NCBI RefSeq assembly: GCF_013170705.1
Contig: NZ_CP033334.1
Coordinates: 248,001 to 312,000, forward strand
From: Mesorhizobium loti
GTDB lineage: Bacteria; Pseudomonadota; Alphaproteobacteria; Rhizobiales; Rhizobiaceae
Reading direction: 5' to 3'
Length of the DNA: 64,000 bases
How positions within the stretch are numbered: position 1 is the stretch's first letter; the number at the start of each line of letters is the position of its first letter. This document shows positions 42,999 through 52,883 of the stretch, piece by piece. The notes beneath the pieces were generated by a model that did not search any database, had not been told where the DNA came from, and saw only the letters and a program-made list of their open reading frames with translations. The position numbers and the translations under genes were made by a program.

Positions 42999-44228
42999 AT
43001 GCCTTCCCTGATCAACTCCAAGGACCAGCTGCTGCGCGAGCGCGCGGCCTCGGTCATTCCGGGCGGCATGTGGGGGCACATGTCCACGCGCTATCTCGGC
43101 TCCGCCTATCCGCAATTCTTCGAGCGCGCCGACGGCTGCAGGGTCTGGGATGTCGACGGGCGCGAATACATCGACCTGATGTGCAGTTGGGGTCCCAACA
43201 TCCTCGGCCATCACCATCGCGTGGTCGAGGAAGCGGCGGCGCGGCAACGCAGCCTGGGCGACGCCATGAACGGCCCGGGCGAAGTGCTGGTCGAACTCGC
43301 CGAACTGCTGGTCAAGACCGTGGCGCATGCCGACTGGGCGATGCTGCAGAAGAACGGCACCGACGCCACCACGGCCTGCGTCACCATCGCGCGCGCCGGC
43401 ACCGGCCGGCGCAAGGTGCTGGTGGCGCGCGGCTCCTATCACGGCGCGGTGCCGTGGTGCACGCCCTCGCTCGCCGGCGTCACCGCCGAGGATCGCGCCC
43501 ACCTGATCCATTTCGACTACAATGACGTTGCCAGCCTGGAAGCCGCCGTCGAGCAGGCCGGCAACGATCTTGCCGCCGTTGTCGTCACCGCCTTCCGGCA
43601 CGATATCGCCCGCGACCAGGAACTGCCGACCGCCGCCTTCGCCAAGCGCGCGCGGGAACTCACCACGGCCGCCGACGCGGCACTGATCGTCGACGACGTC
43701 CGTGCCGGGTTCCGCATCGATCTCGCCGGGAGCTGGGAGCCCCTCGGCGTGCGGCCGGATCTTTCCGCCTTCTCGAAGGCTATCGCCAATGGCTATCCGC
43801 TGGCCGCCATCACCGGCACGGACCGGTTCCGCGAGGCCGCGACAAAAGTCTATGTGACGGGCTCGTTCTGGTATGGCGCCGTCGCCATGGCCGCGGCGAT
43901 CGCCACCATCAAGACGCTGCGCGACACCAATGCGATCGCCAGCATGAATGCCGCCGGTGAGAGGTTGCGCTCCGGCCTTGACGCTGCCGCCAGGAAGCAT
44001 GGCCTTTTGCTTCGCCAGACCGGGCCAGTGTCGATGCCGATGGTGCTGTTCGACGGCGATGCCGAATTCAGTAAGGCCGATGCCTTCTGCTCGGCGGCCT
44101 TGCGCGAAGGTGCCTATTTCCATCCCCGGCACAATATGTTCCTGAGCGCCGCGCACACCGCCGGGGACGTCGACCTTGCGCTTCACGCCGCCGATGCCGG
44201 CATGGCCGCGGCCGCGCAGGTGGCATGA
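42999..44228 (+). CDS. Class III aminotransferase (glutamate-1-semialdehyde aminomutase-like)
   Basis: PLP enzyme of 409 residues. Lys in AFSKAIANGYPLAAITGTDR binds PLP; before it DAALIVDDVRAGFRIDLAGS, and GSYHGAVPWCTPSLAG for the phosphate region. The family includes GSA aminomutases and aminotransferases acting on omega or beta amino groups; its start (DQLLRERAASVIPGGMWGHM) is GSA-like. It is unlikely to be the housekeeping hemL, given its island context. The ATG at 42999 has GCGGAG upstream and is preferred over the ATG at 42981, which touches the operator. Confidence 0.85.
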   Translation: MPSLINSKDQLLRERAASVIPGGMWGHMSTRYLGSAYPQFFERADGCRVWDVDGREYIDLMCSWGPNILGHHHRVVEEAAARQRSLGDAMNGPGEVLVELAELLVKTVAHADWAMLQKNGTDATTACVTIARAGTGRRKVLVARGSYHGAVPWCTPSLAGVTAEDRAHLIHFDYNDVASLEAAVEQAGNDLAAVVVTAFRHDIARDQELPTAAFAKRARELTTAADAALIVDDVRAGFRIDLAGSWEPLGVRPDLSAFSKAIANGYPLAAITGTDRFREAATKVYVTGSFWYGAVAMAAAIATIKTLRDTNAIASMNAAGERLRSGLDAAARKHGLLLRQTGPVSMPMVLFDGDAEFSKADAFCSAALREGAYFHPRHNMFLSAAHTAGDVDLALHAADAGMAAAAQVA

Positions 44229-44262
44229 GCCGGTGCCGATGCGTTTGGGGAGAAAGGATCGC

Positions 44263-45000
44263 TCAGCCGGCCGCCGAGACCAGGCGGCCGTTCTGCGCGG
44301 CGCGGCGCAGTTCCTCAGGCGTGACCGAACCGTCGTTCAGCCTTTCCAGAACCTTGACCAGCAGCCGGCCGCCTTCGATCATGTCCTGCTGGATGCCCTT
44401 GCGCACACCGTTCTCGTCGCGTGCGCGCAGCGCGTCGAGTATGTCGAGATGACGGTGCCGGCCGTCATAGGTCGGCCTGGCGTTCGGGTACTGGTAGTTG
44501 ACCAGCGGGCCGTTGCGCAGCCAGATGCCCTCGATGATGGCGAGCAGTTCCGGCATGCCCGCCGCCTGGTAGATCGAGTGGTGGAATTCCCAATTGTCGC
44601 GGACGGCCTCGAACCAGCGGCCATTGTCCTCGTCGTCGATCAGCCTCTCATGCACCGCCGTCAGACGGTCGATCTCGCGCGGCTCGATGCGCGTTGTCGC
44701 TGCGGCGCCGGCCATGCCTTCGAGATGCAGGCGGATGCTGCGCAGCTCCAGATATTGGGCGAGCGACAGCTGGGCGACGGTGATCGACCGGCCCGCCTCC
44801 ATCTCCAGGCCCTTTTCACGGACCAGTTGCATCAACGCCTCGCGCACCGGCGTTTCGGAAACCTGAAGACTGGCGGCGAGGTCGCGGATCTTGAAGCGAT
44901 GGCCGGGCCAGAAACGGCCCTCCATCATGGCGCGGCGCAGCTCTTCGTAGACGCGTGTCGTCAGATTGTCGCGCGCGATCGGCGCGATGGAAGCAGTCAC
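44263..45000 (-). CDS. GntR-family (FCD-type) transcriptional regulator
   Basis: Regulator of 245 residues. N-terminal winged helix: LTTRVYEELRRAMMEGRFWP, FKIRDLAASLQVSETPVREA. The C-terminal domain is FCD-like (LAQYLELRSIRLHLEGMAGA, NWEFHHSIYQAAGMPELLAI), where such proteins bind small acids through a metal site. The GTG at 45000 has GGAG upstream; extending to 45096 would put the operator at 45056 inside the coding region. It faces the aminotransferase tail-to-tail and is divergent from the kinase gene. Probably controls the sites at 39019, 42967 and 45056. Confidence 0.87.
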   Translation of the reverse strand: MTASIAPIARDNLTTRVYEELRRAMMEGRFWPGHRFKIRDLAASLQVSETPVREALMQLVREKGLEMEAGRSITVAQLSLAQYLELRSIRLHLEGMAGAAATTRIEPREIDRLTAVHERLIDDEDNGRWFEAVRDNWEFHHSIYQAAGMPELLAIIEGIWLRNGPLVNYQYPNARPTYDGRHRHLDILDALRARDENGVRKGIQQDMIEGGRLLVKVLERLNDGSVTPEELRRAAQNGRLVSAAG

Positions 45001-45055
45001 ATCCAGTCTCCGTCCTTGCAGGGCCGCAGGCGTCGCCTGAGTCGAGCGGGCTGTG

Positions 45056-45070
45056 TATATGATATCACAA
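45056..45070. promoter_or_regulatory. GntR-type operator in the gntR / kinase divergent promoter
   Basis: TATATGATATCACAA (reverse complement TTGTGATATCATATA) matches the consensus at 13 of 15 positions. It is 55 bp from the GntR start and 46 bp from the kinase start, in the 116-bp gap, as expected for self-control plus control of the kinase. Confidence 0.55.
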
Positions 45071-45116
45071 GCCGCCTGACCATCGACGTCGGACACGCAA
45101 AAATGAGACGAAGCGC

Positions 45117-46493
45117 ATGACCGCCTCGACGCCTTCCCTGTTGTTCGGCGCCATTGCCGACGATCTGACCGGCGGCACCGAACTGGCGTCGATGCTGGTG
45201 GCCAGGGGCATTCCGACCGGCTGCACGGTCGGGCTCGAAGCGGCGATCCCGTCGGGCAATCTTGCCCATGTGATCCTGCTGAAAACCCGCGTCATCGCTG
45301 CCGGCGACGCGGTGCGCCAGGTGCTCGAGGCCGCCGACCGACTGGCCGAAGCGGGCGCGCGGCAGATCTTCTTCAAATATTGCGCCACCTTCGATTCCAC
45401 GCCGGCCGGCAATATCGGCCCCTGCGCGGAAGCGCTGCTCGAACGGCTGGGCGGCGGCGTGACGCTGTTTGCACCGGCGTTGTGCGAGACCGGCCGCACG
45501 GTCTACCAGGGGCATATGTTCGGCGCTGCGCAATTGCTGGCCGAATCGCCCAAGCGCTTCGATCCGCTGACACCGATGACGGATTCCAACCTGGTCCGCG
45601 TGCTGCAGGCGCAAAGCAGGGGCAAGGCAGGGCTGGTGCCCTGGCTCACCATCGATGCCGGCCCGGAAGCCATCCGCGACGCCGTGCGGGAGAAAAGCGC
45701 GCGCGGCGAGACGCTGCTGGTCACCGACACGCTCCGCGAGCGCGACCTGGCGGCGATCGCGCAAGCCGCCTTCGACTTGCCGCTGATGACCGGCAACTCC
45801 TCGGTCGTGGCGCATCTGCCACCGGCCTGGATGTCACACGGGCTGCTGAGCCGAGACGATCTCGTTGCGGCCAGCCTGCCGGCAGTCAATGGTCCGGCGG
45901 CGGTGCTGGCCGGCAGTGTCGCCGATCGCACCATCGAACAGCTCGAACGCTTCGCGCAAAACAATCCGGTGCTGACGATCGATCTCGCCGAGGCTTTTCG
46001 CGGCAAGGATGTCATCGCGCAAGCGCGCGCCTTTGCAGGACGGCATCTGCCCGGTGCGATGATCGCGATCGCCACGACCGCACCGCAGGCGACGGTCGAG
46101 ACGCTGCAGCAGGCGCATGGCCGCGACGTGGTGGCGGCGCGGGCGGAAGAGATACTGGCCGGGATTGCGCAAATCCTGGTGCGCGATCTCGGCGTGCGGC
46201 GGCTGGTCGTCGCCGGCGGCGAGACGGCCGGCTCGGTGGTCAAGGCGCTCGGCATCATCCGCATCGCCATGGGCGCCTATGAAGGCCCCGGCCTGTCGCG
46301 CGCCATCGCCGACGTCCCCGGCCTGCCCGACGATCCGCTGGCGCTGATGCTGAAATCCGGGAAGCTCGGCGGCACCTACATCTTCGCCGACGTGCTGCGG
46401 GACATGACGCGAGCCACCACCATCGCGCCCGCGATCGACACATGGCCGCCGGCAAAGCCAACCATCGAGCCAAGGACTGGAAAGACTTCGTGA
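45117..46493 (+). CDS. otnK: Four-carbon acid sugar kinase (DUF1537/OtnK family)
   Basis: Kinase of 458 residues. N-terminal FGAIADDLTGGTELASMLVA with the conserved ADDLTG; FFKYCATFDSTPAGNIGPCA, also conserved. The C-terminal nucleotide-binding part has VRRLVVAGGETAGSVVKALG, ending LMLKSGKLGGTYIFADVLRD. Characterised relatives phosphorylate erythronate, threonate or 3-oxo-tetronate. Its stop overlaps the aldolase ATG by one base. ATG at 45117. The pairing with an OtnC-like aldolase is the classic arrangement, but the usual dehydrogenase (LtnD/PdxA2-type) was not found in the window. Confidence 0.87.
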   Translation: MTASTPSLLFGAIADDLTGGTELASMLVARGIPTGCTVGLEAAIPSGNLAHVILLKTRVIAAGDAVRQVLEAADRLAEAGARQIFFKYCATFDSTPAGNIGPCAEALLERLGGGVTLFAPALCETGRTVYQGHMFGAAQLLAESPKRFDPLTPMTDSNLVRVLQAQSRGKAGLVPWLTIDAGPEAIRDAVREKSARGETLLVTDTLRERDLAAIAQAAFDLPLMTGNSSVVAHLPPAWMSHGLLSRDDLVAASLPAVNGPAAVLAGSVADRTIEQLERFAQNNPVLTIDLAEAFRGKDVIAQARAFAGRHLPGAMIAIATTAPQATVETLQQAHGRDVVAARAEEILAGIAQILVRDLGVRRLVVAGGETAGSVVKALGIIRIAMGAYEGPGLSRAIADVPGLPDDPLALMLKSGKLGGTYIFADVLRDMTRATTIAPAIDTWPPAKPTIEPRTGKTS

Positions 46494-47131
46494 TGGATAC
46501 CGAGACCGCACGCGCCAAACTGATCGCCGCGACCGAGACGCTGGACGCCAGCGGGATGAATGTCGGCACCACGGGCAATATCAGCGTGCGCACGGCAGGC
46601 GGCATGCTGATCACGCCGACGGGAATTGCCACGAGCGCGCTGCGGCCGGAACAGATGGTGGCGATGCGGCTCGACGGATCCTGGGAGGGCGCCTTCAAGC
46701 CGTCGAGCGAATGGGAGATGCATGCCGAGATCTACAAGGCCTTCCCGGAGGCCGGCGCCGTGGTGCATGCCCATCCCGACCATTGCGTGGCGCTGTCCTG
46801 CCTGCGCGAGGGACTGCCGCTGTTCCACTACATGGTGGCGGGTTTCGGCGGCGACGATGTGCGCTGTTCGGACTATGCGCTGTTTGCGTCAAGCGAACTG
46901 GCCAAGGTGGCTGTTGTGGCGCTCAAGGACCGCAATGCCTGCCTGCTCGCCAATCACGGCATGATCGCCTTCGCCGGCGATCTCGACACGGCGCTGATCC
47001 GCACCATCAAGCTCGAAACCCTGGCACGGCAATATCTGCTCGCACGCGGCGCCGGCACGCCGGTGCTGATCGAGGGCAGCGAGCTTGCAGCCATTCGTGG
47101 GCGCTACAAGACGTACGGCCAGCAGAAGTAA
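46493..47131 (+). CDS. otnC: Class II aldolase/decarboxylase (OtnC-like)
   Basis: Protein of 212 residues with the class II aldolase zinc site: VVHAHPDHCVALSCL and LLANHGMIAFAGDLDTAL for the His ligands. In the 3-oxo-tetronate route this enzyme decarboxylates the phosphorylated acid to dihydroxyacetone phosphate. The N-terminus has SGMNVGTTGNISVRTAGGML (NISVR loop). It overlaps otnK by one base (TGATG). An upstream in-frame ATG at 46442 lies inside otnK and is not used. The aldehyde dehydrogenase gene meets it end-on. Confidence 0.85.
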   Translation: MDTETARAKLIAATETLDASGMNVGTTGNISVRTAGGMLITPTGIATSALRPEQMVAMRLDGSWEGAFKPSSEWEMHAEIYKAFPEAGAVVHAHPDHCVALSCLREGLPLFHYMVAGFGGDDVRCSDYALFASSELAKVAVVALKDRNACLLANHGMIAFAGDLDTALIRTIKLETLARQYLLARGAGTPVLIEGSELAAIRGRYKTYGQQK

Positions 47132-47156
47132 CCGGTCCGGTCTTTCCTGTAATTGC

Positions 47157-48593
47157 TCAGTCGACCTGCAGATGCGAGACGAACTTCGAGTTCAGATAGC
47201 TCTCCAGAGCATCGGTGCCGCCTTCGGTGCCGTTGCCGGAATCGTTGATGCCGCCGAACGGCACCTCCGGCAGCGCCAGGCCATAATGGTTGATCGACAC
47301 CATGCCGCTGGCAATGCCCGACGACATCTTCGCGGCACTTGCCGCCGAGCGGGTGAAGCCATAGGCGGCGAGCCCATAATTCAGCCGGTTGGCTTCGGCC
47401 AGAGCCTCGTCCAGTCCACTCACCGGCGTCATCAGCGCCAGCGGGCCGAACGGCTCCTCGTTCATGGCTCGGGCGTCGGTGCCGACGCCAGACAGGATGG
47501 TCGGCTCGAAGAAATAGCCTGAATTGCCGATGCGCTTGCCGCCGGTGACGAGTTCGGCGCCTTTCTGCACGGCGTCGTGGACCAGTTCTTCCATCGCCTG
47601 GACACGGCGAGGATTGGCGAGCGGCCCCATGGTCGTGCCTTCGGCGAAGCCATCGCCGACCTTGATCCGGCTTGTCGCCTCGGCGAAGCGGCCGACGAAA
47701 TCGTCATAGACGGCGCGATCGACGAGGAAGCGTGTCGGCGCGACGCAGATCTGGCCGGCATTGCGGAATTTCGACGCCACCATCACGCGGGCGGCGCGGT
47801 CGAGGTCGGCGTCGGGCAGGACGATGACCGGCGCGTGACCGCCCAATTCCATCGTCGCGCGTTTCATGTGCAGGCCGGCGAGCGACGCCAGTTGCTTGCC
47901 GACAGGCGTCGAACCGGTGAAGGAGATCTTGCGGATCACCGGATGCGGGATGAGATAGGCCGAGATTTCCGACGGCGTGCCGTAGACGAGGTTCAAGACC
48001 CCGTCGGGCAGGCCGGCATCGACAAAGGCGCGCACCAGTTCGGCGGGCGAAGCCGGCGTTTCTTCCGGTCCCTTGATGATGATCGAGCAACCGGCTGCAA
48101 GAGCGGCGGACAGTTTGCGCACCGCCTGGTTGAGCGGGAAATTCCACGGCGTGAAGGCGGCGACCGGGCCGACGGGCTCCTTGACCACCGACTGGCTGAC
48201 GCCCTCGAGGCGCGCCGGCACGATGCGGCCATAGGCGCGGCGCGCTTCCTCGGCGAACCAGTCGATGATGTCGGCGGCGGCGAACGCTTCCATGCGCGAT
48301 TCGGCAATCGGCTTGCCTTGCTCCAGGGTCATCAGCGTCGCGATATGTTCGTTGCGCTCGCGCAGGATGTCCGCGGCCTTGCGCATCAGCCTGGAGCGGT
48401 CGAAAGGCGAGACACGCCGCCAGGCGTCGAACCCCTTCGCGGCGGCGGCGAGCGCTTCGTCGAGATCGTCGATGCCTGCATGGGCGAGCGAACCAAGCTC
48501 GGCCTCCGTCGCCGGATTGATCACGGGCATTGTGCGGCCGCCGCGAGCCGGGCGCCACGAGCCGTCTATGTGGAGACGGACGTCAGGATACAT
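47157..48593 (-). CDS. NAD(P)-dependent aldehyde dehydrogenase (succinate-semialdehyde type)
   Basis: Full-length ALDH of 478 residues. Catalytic Cys283 in FRNAGQICVAPTRFL and Glu249 in KRATMELGGHAPVI; cofactor region FTPWNFPLNQAVRKLSAALA. NGPFG-like EEPFGPLALM, and near the end INHYGLALPEVPFGGINDSG, point to the succinate-semialdehyde dehydrogenase subgroup. Substrate by context: a semialdehyde from the aminotransferase. It is followed by nothing on its strand until the aldolase end; the CaiB gene lies 18 bp upstream in the same direction. Confidence 0.88.
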   Translation of the reverse strand: MYPDVRLHIDGSWRPARGGRTMPVINPATEAELGSLAHAGIDDLDEALAAAAKGFDAWRRVSPFDRSRLMRKAADILRERNEHIATLMTLEQGKPIAESRMEAFAAADIIDWFAEEARRAYGRIVPARLEGVSQSVVKEPVGPVAAFTPWNFPLNQAVRKLSAALAAGCSIIIKGPEETPASPAELVRAFVDAGLPDGVLNLVYGTPSEISAYLIPHPVIRKISFTGSTPVGKQLASLAGLHMKRATMELGGHAPVIVLPDADLDRAARVMVASKFRNAGQICVAPTRFLVDRAVYDDFVGRFAEATSRIKVGDGFAEGTTMGPLANPRRVQAMEELVHDAVQKGAELVTGGKRIGNSGYFFEPTILSGVGTDARAMNEEPFGPLALMTPVSGLDEALAEANRLNYGLAAYGFTRSAASAAKMSSGIASGMVSINHYGLALPEVPFGGINDSGNGTEGGTDALESYLNSKFVSHLQVD

Positions 48594-48611
48594 GGCAGGC
48601 TCCGTGAAAGG

Positions 48612-49883
48612 TCAGGCGGGAACAGGCTCGGCGGCGGGCGTGTAGATGCCTATGGCACCGGAGCCGGCCAGTTGGTCGATGGCCTCGGGGCCGTAGCCGA
48701 GGATGTCGGCCAGTACAGAGGCTGTGTTCTGGCCGAGCATCGGCGGCGCCGTGAAGTCGGCCGTCAGCTGTGCCGCCAGTCCTTGCGCCGGGCGCACCAT
48801 GGCGACGGAACCCAGATGCGGATGCGGCAAGGTCTGGACGAGGCCGCGCTCGCGGACATTGGGGCTGTCGAAAACTTCCGGTATCGACTTCACCGTACCG
48901 GCCGGCACGCTGGCCGCGGCACAGGCCGCCATCCAATGGTCGCGCGGTTTGGCTCTGAAGACCTTCGCCAATTCGGGGATCAGCGCTTCGCGATTGGTGG
49001 CCCGCGCTCCTGCCTTGATGAAGCGCGGGTCCTTTGCCAGATGCGGCAAGCCGACGACCTTTTCGCACAGCGCGGCGAATTGCTTGTCATTGCCGACCGC
49101 CAACGCAAAGCCGCCATCGGAGGCTTCGAATATCTGGTAGGGCACAACAGTCGGATGCGCGTTGCCGTAGCGGGCGACCTCGCGGCCGGTGTTGAGGTAG
49201 CCGCTGCCGACATTGATCAAGAGGCTGAGCGCGCAGTCGATCAGCGACAGGTCGAGGAACTGGCCCTTGCCCGTGGTGGTGCGTTCATAAAGGGCAGCCA
49301 GGATCGACTGCGTCGCGACCATGCCGCAGACGACGTCGGTGATGGCGACGCCGACGCGCATCGGCTCGCCGTCGCTCTCGCCGGTGATGGCCATCAGGCC
49401 GCTTTCGGCCTGCATGACGAAGTCATAGCCGGGCCGGCCGGCGTCGGGCCCAGTCTGGCCATAGCCGGAGATCGAGCAGTAAATCAGGCGCGGATTGGAC
49501 GCGCTGAGCTCCTGGAAGCCGACGCCAAGACGGTCCGCCGTGCCGGAGCGGAAATTCTCGACGACGATGTCGGCCTTGGCCGCCAGTTCACGTACGATCG
49601 CCAGTCCTTCAGGGCTTTTCATGTCGAGCGCGATGCTCTGCTTGCCGCGATTGGCGCAGAGATAATAGGTCGAGACGCCCTTGTAGCTTGGCACCGACCA
49701 CGCCCTGGTGTCGTCGCCGCCATCGATGTTCTCGATCTTCCAGACCTCGGCGCCGAGATCGGCAAGGCTCATCGTTGCCCACGGACCGGCAAGCACACGC
49801 GAGAGGTCGAGCACCTTGATGCCTTCGAGTGGCAGGCGCGGACGGCTTGCCTGGCCGGCATCCCTGGAGTGGTCTTCAGTCAC
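48612..49883 (-). CDS. CaiB/BaiF family (class III) CoA-transferase
   Basis: Protein of 423 residues. N-terminal [20 protein letters not shown] and [20 protein letters not shown] are the family start; the catalytic Asp is in [40 protein letters not shown] follows. It moves CoA between carboxylic acids without ATP. GTG at 49883 has AAGGA at good spacing; the TTG at 49889 is a close alternative. Leftward, between the importer ATPase and the aldehyde dehydrogenase, implying that the imported compound is activated as a CoA ester. Confidence 0.87.
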   Translation of the reverse strand: MTEDHSRDAGQASRPRLPLEGIKVLDLSRVLAGPWATMSLADLGAEVWKIENIDGGDDTRAWSVPSYKGVSTYYLCANRGKQSIALDMKSPEGLAIVRELAAKADIVVENFRSGTADRLGVGFQELSASNPRLIYCSISGYGQTGPDAGRPGYDFVMQAESGLMAITGESDGEPMRVGVAITDVVCGMVATQSILAALYERTTTGKGQFLDLSLIDCALSLLINVGSGYLNTGREVARYGNAHPTVVPYQIFEASDGGFALAVGNDKQFAALCEKVVGLPHLAKDPRFIKAGARATNREALIPELAKVFRAKPRDHWMAACAAASVPAGTVKSIPEVFDSPNVRERGLVQTLPHPHLGSVAMVRPAQGLAAQLTADFTAPPMLGQNTASVLADILGYGPEAIDQLAGSGAIGIYTPAAEPVPA

Positions 49884-49923
49884 GATCAAAATCCTTTGCG
49901 GCGGCGGCTGGCCTTACGGCCCG

Positions 49924-50964
49924 TCAGACAGCCTTGAAGGCGTTGACGGGTTCCGGAAAATGGCAGGCGACGCGGTGCTTTTCGCCTGATGGTCCGAGCG
50001 GCGGTTCGACGGACGCGCAAATCGCCTGCGCCTTGAAGCAGCGTGTGCGGAAACGGCAGCCCGATGGCGGATTGAGCGGGCTCGGCACGTCGCCCGATAG
50101 CACGATCCGCTCGCGCTTGCGCTCCTTCTGCGGGTCGGCGAGCGGCACCGCCGACAGAAGCGCTTGTGTGTAGGGATGCAGGGACCGGGAGTAGAGCTCG
50201 GCCGCCGGCGCGATCTCGACGATCTTGCCGAGATACATCACGGCGACATGATGCGAGATATGGCGCACGACCGAAAGATCGTGGGCGATGAACAGATAGG
50301 ACGTGCCGAAGGATTGCTGGATATCCCTGAGCAAATTGAGCACGCCGGCCTGCACCGAAACATCGAGCGCCGAGACAGGCTCGTCAAGGATCACAACCTG
50401 CGGGTTGAGCGCGAGCGCGCGGGCGATGACGACACGCTGGCGCTGGCCGCCGGAGAGCTCATGCGGATAGCGGCGGCCGTGCTCGGGATTGAGCCGCACC
50501 AGTTCGAGCAGTTCGGCGACGCGCGCGCGACGGTCGGCCTTCGACATGTCGCTCATGCGCAGCGGTTCGGCGATGTTGTCGGAGATGCGCATGCGCGGAT
50601 GCAGCGAACCGTACGGATCCTGGAAGACGAGCTGGATGTAACGCCGCATCAGGCGCATGTCCTCGTGGTTCAGCGCCAGAAGGTTCTGGCCGCGGAACCA
50701 GCTTTCGCCGCTGGTCGGCTCGATCAGCCGCATCAGGCAGCGCCCGAGCGTCGACTTGCCGCAACCGGATTCGCCGACGAGGCCCAGCGTTTCGCCGGGC
50801 GCCACGTCGAAGGAGACATCGGCAACCGCCCGCACATGGGCAATTGCACGGTCGAAGACGAGGCCGCCGCGAACCGGGAAATCCTTGACCAGATGACGAA
50901 CCGACAGTGCAGCTTCAGGCGCAGGCTTGGTTTCGGCTTGAATTTGTTCCGCTGCTGCGCTCAT
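49924..50964 (-). CDS. Peptide-type ABC importer ATPase (DppF/OppF-like)
   Basis: Cytoplasmic ATPase of 346 residues. Walker [19 protein letters not shown], signature [20 protein letters not shown] and Walker [17 protein letters not shown]; the OppF C-terminal region with [20 protein letters not shown] (Cys-containing) ends the protein. Second ATPase of the importer; starts within the other ATPase gene's end by 4 bp (ATGA). Energises uptake with the DppD-like protein for the binding protein at 41277. Confidence 0.92.
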   Translation of the reverse strand: MSAAAEQIQAETKPAPEAALSVRHLVKDFPVRGGLVFDRAIAHVRAVADVSFDVAPGETLGLVGESGCGKSTLGRCLMRLIEPTSGESWFRGQNLLALNHEDMRLMRRYIQLVFQDPYGSLHPRMRISDNIAEPLRMSDMSKADRRARVAELLELVRLNPEHGRRYPHELSGGQRQRVVIARALALNPQVVILDEPVSALDVSVQAGVLNLLRDIQQSFGTSYLFIAHDLSVVRHISHHVAVMYLGKIVEIAPAAELYSRSLHPYTQALLSAVPLADPQKERKRERIVLSGDVPSPLNPPSGCRFRTRCFKAQAICASVEPPLGPSGEKHRVACHFPEPVNAFKAV

Positions 50965-52037
50965 GGGGCCACGCTTCCAGTCTCCAGGCTAGCCGCCCCC
51001 AGCGCAGCGCTGTGGAAGGGCGGCAAGGTGGTCGAGAAATGGCAGGCCGAGAAGCGGCCGCCAATATCATGCAGCGGCGGATCCTCGATCCGGCAGCGCG
51101 CCTCGGCATGGATGCAGCGCGGATGGAAGGCGCAGCCGCCGGGCAGACGGCCGAGCGCGGGCGGCGATCCGTCGATGGAGAACAGCCGCTCGCGGCTTTC
51201 CTCAAGATTGGGGATCGAGGCAATGAGGCCGCGCGTGTAGGGGTGGCGCGGATCGGCGAACAGATCCGACACATCAGCCTGCTCGACGACACGGCCGGAA
51301 TAGACCACCGCGACCCGGTCGGCATGGCCGGCGACGACGCCGAGATCATGGGTGATCAGCACCAGGCCGAGGCCGAGCCGCTCCTGCAGCGAACGCAGCA
51401 CCGCCAGGATCTGCGCCTGCACGGTCACGTCGAGCGCCGTGGTCGGCTCGTCGGCGATCAAGAGATCAGGATCGTTGGCCACGGCCATGGCGATGACGGC
51501 ACGCTGGCGCATGCCGCCGGAGAATTCATGCGGATACTGGTTGACCCGGCGCTCCGGCTGCGGGATCGACACAAGATTGAGCAATTCGACCGCGCGCGCC
51601 ATGGCCTGCTTGTGGGTCAGGCGCTGATGCAGCCTGACCGCCTCGGCGATCTGGGCGCCGACCGTCATGACCGGATTGAGCGAGGACAGCGGGTCCTGGA
51701 AGATCATGGCGATGCGCGCGCCCCTGATCTTGCGCATTTCGCGAGCCGGCTTGCCGACCAGTTCTTCCCCCTTGAACCGGACGGAGCCGGTGACGACCGC
51801 GTTTTTCGAGGTCAGGCCGAGAGCGGCAAGCATGCCGACCGATTTTCCCGAACCGGACTCGCCGACAATGCCGACCACCTCGCCCTTGGCGACGTCGAGG
51901 TCGATGCCGCGCACCGCCTCGAACTGGCTGCCCGCCTTGCGGAACCCGACCCGCAGGCCGCGAATGGAGAGCAGCGGCTCGCGCTCGCCTGGCTTGTCGA
52001 CCGCGCCGGAGCGCGCTGAAGATAGCTGTGCGCTCAT
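50961..52037 (-). CDS. Peptide-type ABC importer ATPase (DppD/OppD-like)
   Basis: ATPase of 358 residues. Walker [21 protein letters not shown], signature [20 protein letters not shown], Walker [17 protein letters not shown]; a typical OppD C-terminal oligopeptide domain with [20 protein letters not shown]. Its ATG is 3 bp after the permease gene; its end overlaps the DppF-like gene by 4 bp. The residues between the signature and Walker B are standard; nothing unusual seen. Confidence 0.92.
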   Translation of the reverse strand: MSAQLSSARSGAVDKPGEREPLLSIRGLRVGFRKAGSQFEAVRGIDLDVAKGEVVGIVGESGSGKSVGMLAALGLTSKNAVVTGSVRFKGEELVGKPAREMRKIRGARIAMIFQDPLSSLNPVMTVGAQIAEAVRLHQRLTHKQAMARAVELLNLVSIPQPERRVNQYPHEFSGGMRQRAVIAMAVANDPDLLIADEPTTALDVTVQAQILAVLRSLQERLGLGLVLITHDLGVVAGHADRVAVVYSGRVVEQADVSDLFADPRHPYTRGLIASIPNLEESRERLFSIDGSPPALGRLPGGCAFHPRCIHAEARCRIEDPPLHDIGGRFSACHFSTTLPPFHSAALGAASLETGSVAP

Positions 52038-52040
52038 CGC

Positions 52041-52883
52041 CTAGTCCGACCTTGGATCGAGAATGTCGCGCAGGCCGTCGCCGATGAAGTTGAAGCCGAG
52101 CACGATGGTGAGGATGGCGACGCCGGGGCCGAAGGCGATCCACCACTGATAGAAATGCACGGCGCCGTCGGAGATCATCGATCCCCATTCGGGCGTCGGC
52201 GGCGTGGCGCCGAGGCCGATGAAGCTGAGCGATGCGGCAAGCAGCACGACCTGGCCGAGATCCATGGTCGCGCTGATCAGCACCGGCGTCCAGCAGAGCG
52301 GCAATATATGCGTGAACAGGACGCGGCTTGGCCTGGCGCCGGCGGCGATCGCCGCTTCGACATGCTCGCGCTCCTTAACCTCCAGCACCTGCGCCCGCAT
52401 CAGCCGGGCATAGACTGGCCACCAGACCAGCACCATGGCGATGGCCGCATTGCCGAGGCCCGGCCCGAGCGAGGCCGCGACGGCCATGGCGAGCAGCATT
52501 GGCGGGAAGGACAAGGTGATGTCGACAAGCCGCATGATCGCCGCGCCCGTCAGGCCGCCGACGAAGCCGGAAATGGCGCCGAGCAGCGAGCCTATGACCA
52601 CGGCGGAGACGACGACCAGAACCGCGATCGGCAGCGAATGCGCCGCTCCGTGCAAGGTGCGGGCCAACACGTCGCGGCCGAGCGCATCGGTGCCCAGCCA
52701 GTGCGCCCAGCTCGGCGGCTGCAGGCGGCGCGCGACCATTTCGAGTGGATCGAACCGCACCACCAGATTGGCGAACACGGTCATGAACAGCCAGAACAGG
52801 ATGACGACCGTGCCGATGACCAGCGGCGCGGTCAGCCATTCGGGAATGCCGGCGGAGCGTGATTTGGTGACGACGGCCGACAT
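52041..52883 (-). CDS. Peptide-type ABC importer permease (DppC-like)
   Basis: Inner-membrane permease of 280 residues with about six hydrophobic segments (PLVIGTVVILFWLFMTVFAN first). The EAA loop reads HVEAAIAAGARPSRVLFTHI. The start MSAVVTKSRSAGIPEW at 52883 overlaps the upstream permease stop by one base (TGATG). Characteristic WLGTDALGRDVLARTLHGAA is the DppC signature. The open frame continues upstream to 53294, but that part overlaps the other permease and was not used. Confidence 0.92.
   Translation of the reverse strand: MSAVVTKSRSAGIPEWLTAPLVIGTVVILFWLFMTVFANLVVRFDPLEMVARRLQPPSWAHWLGTDALGRDVLARTLHGAAHSLPIAVLVVVSAVVIGSLLGAISGFVGGLTGAAIMRLVDITLSFPPMLLAMAVAASLGPGLGNAAIAMVLVWWPVYARLMRAQVLEVKEREHVEAAIAAGARPSRVLFTHILPLCWTPVLISATMDLGQVVLLAASLSFIGLGATPPTPEWGSMISDGAVHFYQWWIAFGPGVAILTIVLGFNFIGDGLRDILDPRSD

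Noticed and set aside
42999..44228. hemL, glutamate-1-semialdehyde aminomutase of haem synthesis
   Set aside because: Alphaproteobacteria make 5-aminolevulinate with HemA (ALA synthase), and the gene is in a GntR-controlled catabolic island.
47577..49937. Very long rightward open frame (786 codons) opposite the aldehyde dehydrogenase and CoA-transferase genes
   Set aside because: High GC leaves antisense frames open; the other strand encodes two full enzymes with intact catalytic motifs, and the translation here is Arg/Ala-rich with no family features.
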